A stretch of DNA of 64,000 nt from JAFAMS01 sp049520515 (GTDB lineage: Bacteria > Vulcanimicrobiota > Vulcanimicrobiia > Vulcanimicrobiales > Vulcanimicrobiaceae): contig JBEKPS010000002.1 in assembly GCA_049520515.1 (NCBI GenBank), forward strand, positions 186,001 to 250,000, given 5' to 3'. The notes beneath the pieces are model-generated. The model did no database searches and was not told the origin of the DNA. It saw nothing but the letters and a program-made list of their open reading frames with translations. Of this stretch, positions 60,225 to 64,000 are shown piece after piece (the stretch's first letter is position 1; each line of letters opens with the position of its first letter). The position numbers and the translations under genes were made by a program.

Positions 60225-61007
60225 ATGGCGCTCAAAGTCGTGCTTCTTTCGCACAGTCCCGACCCGGAGCGCGCGGTCGCGACCGCCGCTCGCAACTGCT
60301 ACAGTCCGCGTGACGTCGCGTCGATCGACCGAAACTGGTCCGAAGACGATATCAAGAAGATGGTCGCTCGCGTGCGCGATGCCGGGCATCTCTCGACCTT
60401 CGAGCACACGATGTTTACGTTTGGCGTCGCGGGCGTCTCACGCGCATTGACGCATCAACTCGTGCGTCACCGCCACATGTCGTTCGAGCAGAAGAGCCAG
60501 CGCTATATCACCGTCAAAGGACAGTTCGAATACATCACGCCACCGTCGATCGCCGCGCGTCCCGAGATCAAAGCCAAGTATGACAAGTTGATGGGCCAGA
60601 TCGCCGAATTCTACGCCGATGCAATCGAAGCCGAGACACCGGCTGAAGATGCGCGCTTCGCCTTACCGAATGCCGCCGAAACGCAAATCGTCGTAACGGC
60701 CAACGCGCGCGCTCTGCTCGACTTCTTCACGCTTCGCACGTGCAACAACGCGCAGTGGGAGATACGCGAGCTGGCGTTTGCGATGTTGCGCCTGGCAAAG
60801 AAGGCAGCGCCCGATCTTTTCGTTCGCGCGGGCGCAACCTGCGTGCGAGGGTATTGTAACGAGCCGAACGGTCCGGAATGCCCACGTTACATCGCGGTTG
60901 CGAATCCCGTGGAGGCTCGCCGAAAGGCGAAGATCGACGAGGGCGGTCCGCGCCGCTCCAACAAGGAAATCGTCGCCGACCAACAGACCGCCGCGACCGC
61001 GGGATAG
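60225..61007 (+). CDS. thyX: FAD-dependent thymidylate synthase ThyX
   Basis: 260 residues from ATG 60225 (MALKVVLLSHSPDPERAV); the longer frame upstream overlaps the GGDEF gene. The ThyX motif RHRxxSxxxxSxR appears as RHRHMSFEQKSQRY, with the first Arg at residue 81. It methylates dUMP to dTMP using methylenetetrahydrofolate and FAD/NADPH. ThyX-only genomes lack folA-dependent ThyA; whether thyA is present cannot be seen here. Confidence 0.97.
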   Translation: MALKVVLLSHSPDPERAVATAARNCYSPRDVASIDRNWSEDDIKKMVARVRDAGHLSTFEHTMFTFGVAGVSRALTHQLVRHRHMSFEQKSQRYITVKGQFEYITPPSIAARPEIKAKYDKLMGQIAEFYADAIEAETPAEDARFALPNAAETQIVVTANARALLDFFTLRTCNNAQWEIRELAFAMLRLAKKAAPDLFVRAGATCVRGYCNEPNGPECPRYIAVANPVEARRKAKIDEGGPRRSNKEIVADQQTAATAG

Positions 61008-61035
61008 GTCTGCACCGGGGCCGAACGGCGGCGGC

Positions 61036-61539
61036 ATGGCAGTAACAAAAGGCCGAACATCGACTGCGGATCGCACGTCGACATTGAAGGTCGGGGACGT
61101 CGCCCCCGATTTCGAGCTCAAGGCCACAACGAGCGACACACCCTGGAAGCTCTCGGACCAACGCGGGAAAAACGTCGTCATTGCGTTCTTCCCATTTTCA
61201 TTCACCCCGGTTTGAAGCTCGCAGCTCCCGGCATACGAAGCAGCGCAAAGCCGCTTCGCCGCGGAGAATGCCCAAGTTGTGGGCATTTCGTGCGATGCAA
61301 CCCCTTCACAAAAAGCATGGGCAGAGTCGATCGGCGGACTCTCGTTACCCTTGCTTTCGGATTTCTGGCCACACGGTGACGTCACGAAAAAATATGGCGT
61401 CTTGCGTGACGCCGGGTTTCCTGAACGGGCGCTGTTCATCATCGACAAACAAGGCGTCGTCCGTTATATCGACGTTCACGACCTTCGCGAGCAACCTGAC
61501 GAAGAAGTGCTCTTCGAGGAGCTTCGTAAGCTTCGCTAA
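61036..61539 (+). CDS. Selenocysteine-containing peroxiredoxin (UGA at the peroxidatic residue)
   Basis: Thioredoxin-fold peroxidase, 167 residues read through TGA at 61213-61215. Before it: VGDVAPDFELKATTSDT and FFPFSFTPV; after it: SSQLPAYEAAQSRFAAENAQ, VVGISCDATPSQKAWA and ALFIIDKQGVVRYI. Those blocks are all one peroxiredoxin of the AhpE/BCP-like type. The UGA falls exactly at the peroxidatic cysteine of P-x-x-x-T-x-x-C (P53, T57, U60). Conventional calling gives two fragments (to 61215 and from 61279). A Cys remains in ISCDAT, which may be resolving. A possible hairpin lies at 61237-61257. It probably reduces H2O2 or organic peroxides. A frame-preserving pseudogene is the alternative. 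Confidence 0.85.
61237..61257 (+). promoter_or_regulatory. Candidate hairpin downstream of the peroxiredoxin UGA
   Basis: GAAGCAGCGCAAAGCCGCTTC can fold with a GAAGC/GCTTC stem of five pairs, extended by partial pairing, and a loop about 32 bases after the UGA. Bacterial SECIS hairpins usually have their loop 16-37 bases downstream. Judged by eye; weaker than the selD candidate. Confidence 0.35.
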
Positions 61540-62731
61540 GCGTTTCCTTATTGCGCTGTGCGTCGCGATCGCCGTGTGCGGCATCGCGGCGCAAGCGCAA
61601 GGGTTACTAACCGCTCCGCTCAACCAGCTCGTCGATCCGCAGCGCCAACATCTTGCGCTTGCCCTGAACGCACGTAAGCCGGCGTTGTTCTTTGTCTCCG
61701 CGTTGCTCCAAATCGGCGCGTTGCTGTGGATGTGGCAGTCGGGACGGGCAGCGGCGCTGCGCGACGTACTTCGCCGCAATATACGCAACACGCTCGTGTT
61801 GCGGCTTATCTACGTGTGGTCGCTTGTGATGATCGCACAGATTGCATCGTTGCCGGCCGCGATCGTCGGTTACCGTCTTGTCGCCGATGCGGGATTGACG
61901 CAGCAGTCGCCGGCCGAGTGGTTCGGTCAGGCGCTATCCGGCGCGGTCGTCAACGCCGTGCTTGCCGCGATCATTTTCTCGTTCATGCTGATGCTCGCGG
62001 CGCGCACGCGCTTATGGTATCTCTTCGGCACGCTCTTTCTCGTGGTGTTCGTCTTGGTCGCGGCACTCGTAGAGCCGATCGTCTTCGCGCCGTGGATTCA
62101 GCACCAGCAACCGCTCCCGAACTCAGCACTCAGCGCGCGCCTCTACGCCGCCGAGCGGCGTGAAGGCGTCAACCTGCCGATTATCGTCCAGGAAAGTGCA
62201 ACCGGGATTGGGGCCGATACGGCGCGCGTTGCGGGCTTGGGGCCGACGCAAGAGATCGTGATCAGCGATCAGATGCTGCAGACGGCGACACCCGGCGAGC
62301 TGGAATTCGTCGTTGCGCGCTTCAGCGCGCACGCGGCGGCGCACGACAATTTCAAGCTTGACTTGTATATCTCGCTATGGTTGATCGTAGCCGCCGCTAT
62401 ATCGGTGACGCTGGCCGACCGTGTCGGCTTTCGGCGCGACGACGATCCGCTCTCGCGTCTGGCGCTCGTCGCTGCGTTCCTTGGTCTTACGATCCTACTG
62501 CTGCTGCCTGTTCAAGCCGCGTATTCGCGCCGCTTGGAGGCGCGCGCAGATCATGCGGCGGTCACGGTGATGAACGATCCCGCCTCGGCGGTTCGTCTCA
62601 TGGTACGACTCGCTGACGACGACTTGCTGCAAGTCTGTCCCGCGCCGATTATCCGCCGCTACTTCTTGAGCTATCCGCCCATTGGTTCACGCATCGCTGC
62701 GATTCGTGGAGGAGGCGATCCCTGTCATTAA
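61526..62731 (+). CDS. M48/Ste24-like membrane protein without HExxH (probable pseudo-protease)
   Basis: About 400 residues; the start is unresolved because the frame has no AUG/GUG/UUG between the end of the peroxiredoxin and a GTG at 61574 inside the first helix. Residues FAKRFLIALCVAIAVCG read like a natural N-terminus. Several hydrophobic segments are followed by a Ste24/M48-type layout (WIQHQQPLPN; YAAERREGVNLPIIVQES; GPTQEIVISDQML). Where active M48 enzymes have HExxH, this protein has ARFSAHAAAH. The later E-x-x-A-D motif is kept (RRLEARADHAAV). Likely a catalytically dead relative or scaffold, not a functional prenyl-protease. Confidence 0.7.
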   Translation, partial: VSFAKRFLIALCVAIAVCGIAAQAQGLLTAPLNQLVDPQRQHLALALNARKPALFFVSALLQIGALLWMWQSGRAAALRDVLRRNIRNTLVLRLIYVWSLVMIAQIASLPAAIVGYRLVADAGLTQQSPAEWFGQALSGAVVNAVLAAIIFSFMLMLAARTRLWYLFGTLFLVVFVLVAALVEPIVFAPWIQHQQPLPNSALSARLYAAERREGVNLPIIVQESATGIGADTARVAGLGPTQEIVISDQMLQTATPGELEFVVARFSAHAAAHDNFKLDLYISLWLIVAAAISVTLADRVGFRRDDDPLSRLALVAAFLGLTILLLLPVQAAYSRRLEARADHAAVTVMNDPASAVRLMVRLADDDLLQVCPAPIIRRYFLSYPPIGSRIAAIRGGGDPCH

Positions 62732-62747
62732 ATAAGCGCCTTTTCCA

Positions 62748-64000
62748 ATGACGCGGGGGGATGCGGACGCACTCTTCCACATTGTGGTCGAGGCCGATCC
62801 GAATCTGGTTTTCATTGCCGATGCCACCGGACGTATCGTCCGTGTCAATTCGCGCTGGGCCGCGTACACGGGCGTGACGATCGATGCGATAACGTCGGAT
62901 CGCGGCGCTCCGCTCAATATCGTCCACCCCGACGACTTGGACGCCACCTGGTCGAAGTGGAAACGTTCGGTCGAAACCGGCGAGCCGTACGAGATTACCT
63001 ACCGGCTGCGCTCGGCCAAAGACGGGAAATATCGCTGGTTTCTCGCGCGCGCTCTTCCGTATCTCGAAAACGGAAACACGATCGGATGGTACGGGGTCGC
63101 GACCGACGTCGACGATCAAGTTCGCAATCTCGAAGCATCGCGTTTCCTCTCCGAGTCGGCCACGGCTCTGACATCGTCGTTCGATCGCCGCCGCATTCTC
63201 GAGGCGTTCATGCGCGTCGCCAAGAGCCGGTTCGCAGATGGCTGCATCATCACGTTGCTCGATGAAAACCGTCAGTTTCAGCGCACCGGTGTTTCCCACC
63301 GCGATCCGGCGATCGAGGCGAGCGCGCTCGAGAAGTCTCGAAGAATTCCGGTTCTACCGACCAGCGTCGCGGCACGCGTGTATGAATCGAAGCAATCGCT
63401 CTTGATCCCGGACATGCTCGATACGGAACACAAGGGTTGGATCAACGCAGAAGGCGTGCACGTTCCGAGCATCTTCGAGCCGACGCATTCGATTCTCGCC
63501 GTGCCGTTGATCATCGCCGATCAGGTGCGCGGGACGATCGCATTTATTTCATCGCGTCCCGACTCGCCGTTCGACGAACGTCATCTTGCCGTTGCGGAAG
63601 CGGTTGCGCGCCAAGCCGCGACTGCTATCGAACATTCGTCGATCTTTGCGCGGGAGCGCGCGACGACCGAACGATTCCGTTATCTGGCGCACGCGACCGA
63701 TCAGCTTTTCGCGCCGGGCGATCTGCATACCAATCTCGATACGCTCGTGAAGAGTCTGACCGGATATTGGGCCGATTGGGCGGTCCTCTACCGGATCGGC
63801 GACGAGGGAGCAGTCCGGGCGCAATCGGTGTCGTACTGCGATCCGTCGACCGCGTTCGTCGAAGAGCTGCGCGGACAGCGCTTGTTCCATCCCGCCGCCG
63901 AACGCGTATTTCTCGAGATCGTTGCCAAACATCGTTCGCGTCTGCGTACTGACGTCACGATGGAATCGGTCAGGGATATTCTGCAGCCGTTCTTGCGGCC
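62748..64000 (+). CDS. PAS-GAF sensor protein, cut by the window end
   Basis: ATG 62748, open for 417 codons to the window edge. Residues about 8-130 form a PAS domain (ADPNLVFIADATGRIVRVNS; YRWFLARALPYLENG), then a GAF domain (residues ~150-300, LAVPLIIADQVRGTIAF) and the start of a second GAF-like segment (LTGYWADWAVLYRIGDEG). No catalytic domain is visible yet; a histidine kinase, PP2C-type phosphatase or GGDEF output could follow. Starts 16 bases after the M48-like gene. Confidence 0.85.
   Translation, partial: MTRGDADALFHIVVEADPNLVFIADATGRIVRVNSRWAAYTGVTIDAITSDRGAPLNIVHPDDLDATWSKWKRSVETGEPYEITYRLRSAKDGKYRWFLARALPYLENGNTIGWYGVATDVDDQVRNLEASRFLSESATALTSSFDRRRILEAFMRVAKSRFADGCIITLLDENRQFQRTGVSHRDPAIEASALEKSRRIPVLPTSVAARVYESKQSLLIPDMLDTEHKGWINAEGVHVPSIFEPTHSILAVPLIIADQVRGTIAFISSRPDSPFDERHLAVAEAVARQAATAIEHSSIFARERATTERFRYLAHATDQLFAPGDLHTNLDTLVKSLTGYWADWAVLYRIGDEGAVRAQSVSYCDPSTAFVEELRGQRLFHPAAERVFLEIVAKHRSRLRTDVTMESVRDILQPFLR

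Noticed and set aside
61213..61215. Frameshift or pseudogene explanation for the split peroxiredoxin
   Set aside because: Both sides are in the same frame, undegraded, and the stop is UGA exactly at the catalytic residue, which a random nonsense mutation would rarely match; kept as the alternative.
1..64000. tRNA, rRNA, CRISPR, prophage or transposase genes
   Set aside because: Scanning the gaps by eye showed none; the longest gaps are explained by promoters, hairpins and one repeat element.

Overview
The window is 64 kb of a GC-rich, gene-dense bacterial chromosome with about 57 protein genes, mostly in tightly packed operons joined by ATGA or GTGA overlaps. I found no tRNA, rRNA, CRISPR array, prophage or transposase. 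A PapD-like pilus chaperone, a beta-barrel-like secreted protein and spore-coat-U-type subunits suggest a diderm. The mix of genes reminds me of uncultured lineages such as Eremiobacterota (WPS-2), but that is an impression; a marker-gene tree would settle it.

Layout. 1-3128: leftward operon with an MFS exporter and branched-chain amino-acid permeases livH/livM, whose remaining parts lie outside the window. 3427-3783: small Met-rich secreted protein. 3780-9805: leftward operon of a class III aminotransferase, an amidohydrolase and a carbohydrate-type ABC importer without its ATPase. 9909-13180: circularly permuted ATP-grasp, alpha-E and transglutaminase cassette. 13181-17215: leftward operon for a noncanonical chaperone-assembled surface structure (subunit, chaperone, second subunit, barrel-like protein), each gene 1 nt from the next. 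17613-21660: Hsp20, Lon and a CynX-type MFS transporter. 21657-22682: selD, with an in-frame UGA at its catalytic position. 22748-29691: class V aminotransferase, then leftward trmH-pheS-pheT-phyH-cvpA. 29694-32174: a membrane protein, NUDIX hydrolase, a secreted protein and infC-rpmI-rplT. 32396-33213: two tandem paralogous small proteins of unknown family. 33125-39592: Tricorn-type protease, 3-hydroxyisobutyrate-dehydrogenase-like enzyme, diguanylate cyclase, alpha/beta hydrolase. 39589-42000: 5-oxoprolinase genes pxpA-B-C. 42023-49520: zinc-free MDR reductase, split methylmalonyl-CoA-type mutase, a TPR/ATP-grasp protein, gltX, glmU. 49624-59230: a complete Liv importer linked to an SDR, a PaaA-like oxygenase and a fused indolepyruvate:ferredoxin oxidoreductase. 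59261-64000: second GGDEF protein, thyX, a peroxiredoxin with UGA at its peroxidatic cysteine, an M48-like protein lacking HExxH, and a PAS-GAF sensor cut by the window edge.

Themes. Two independent genes, selD and a peroxiredoxin, carry UGA exactly where their families have the reactive Cys/Sec, so the genome very probably makes selenoproteins and simple ORF calling breaks both genes. Several genes inside coupled operons have no AUG, GUG or UUG where family N-termini begin; CUG, and AUA for infC, are the best candidates. Convergent genes are packed so closely that three pairs share a stop-codon tetranucleotide. A REP-like sequence sits at the 3' end of both livM paralogs and forms part of their coding ends.
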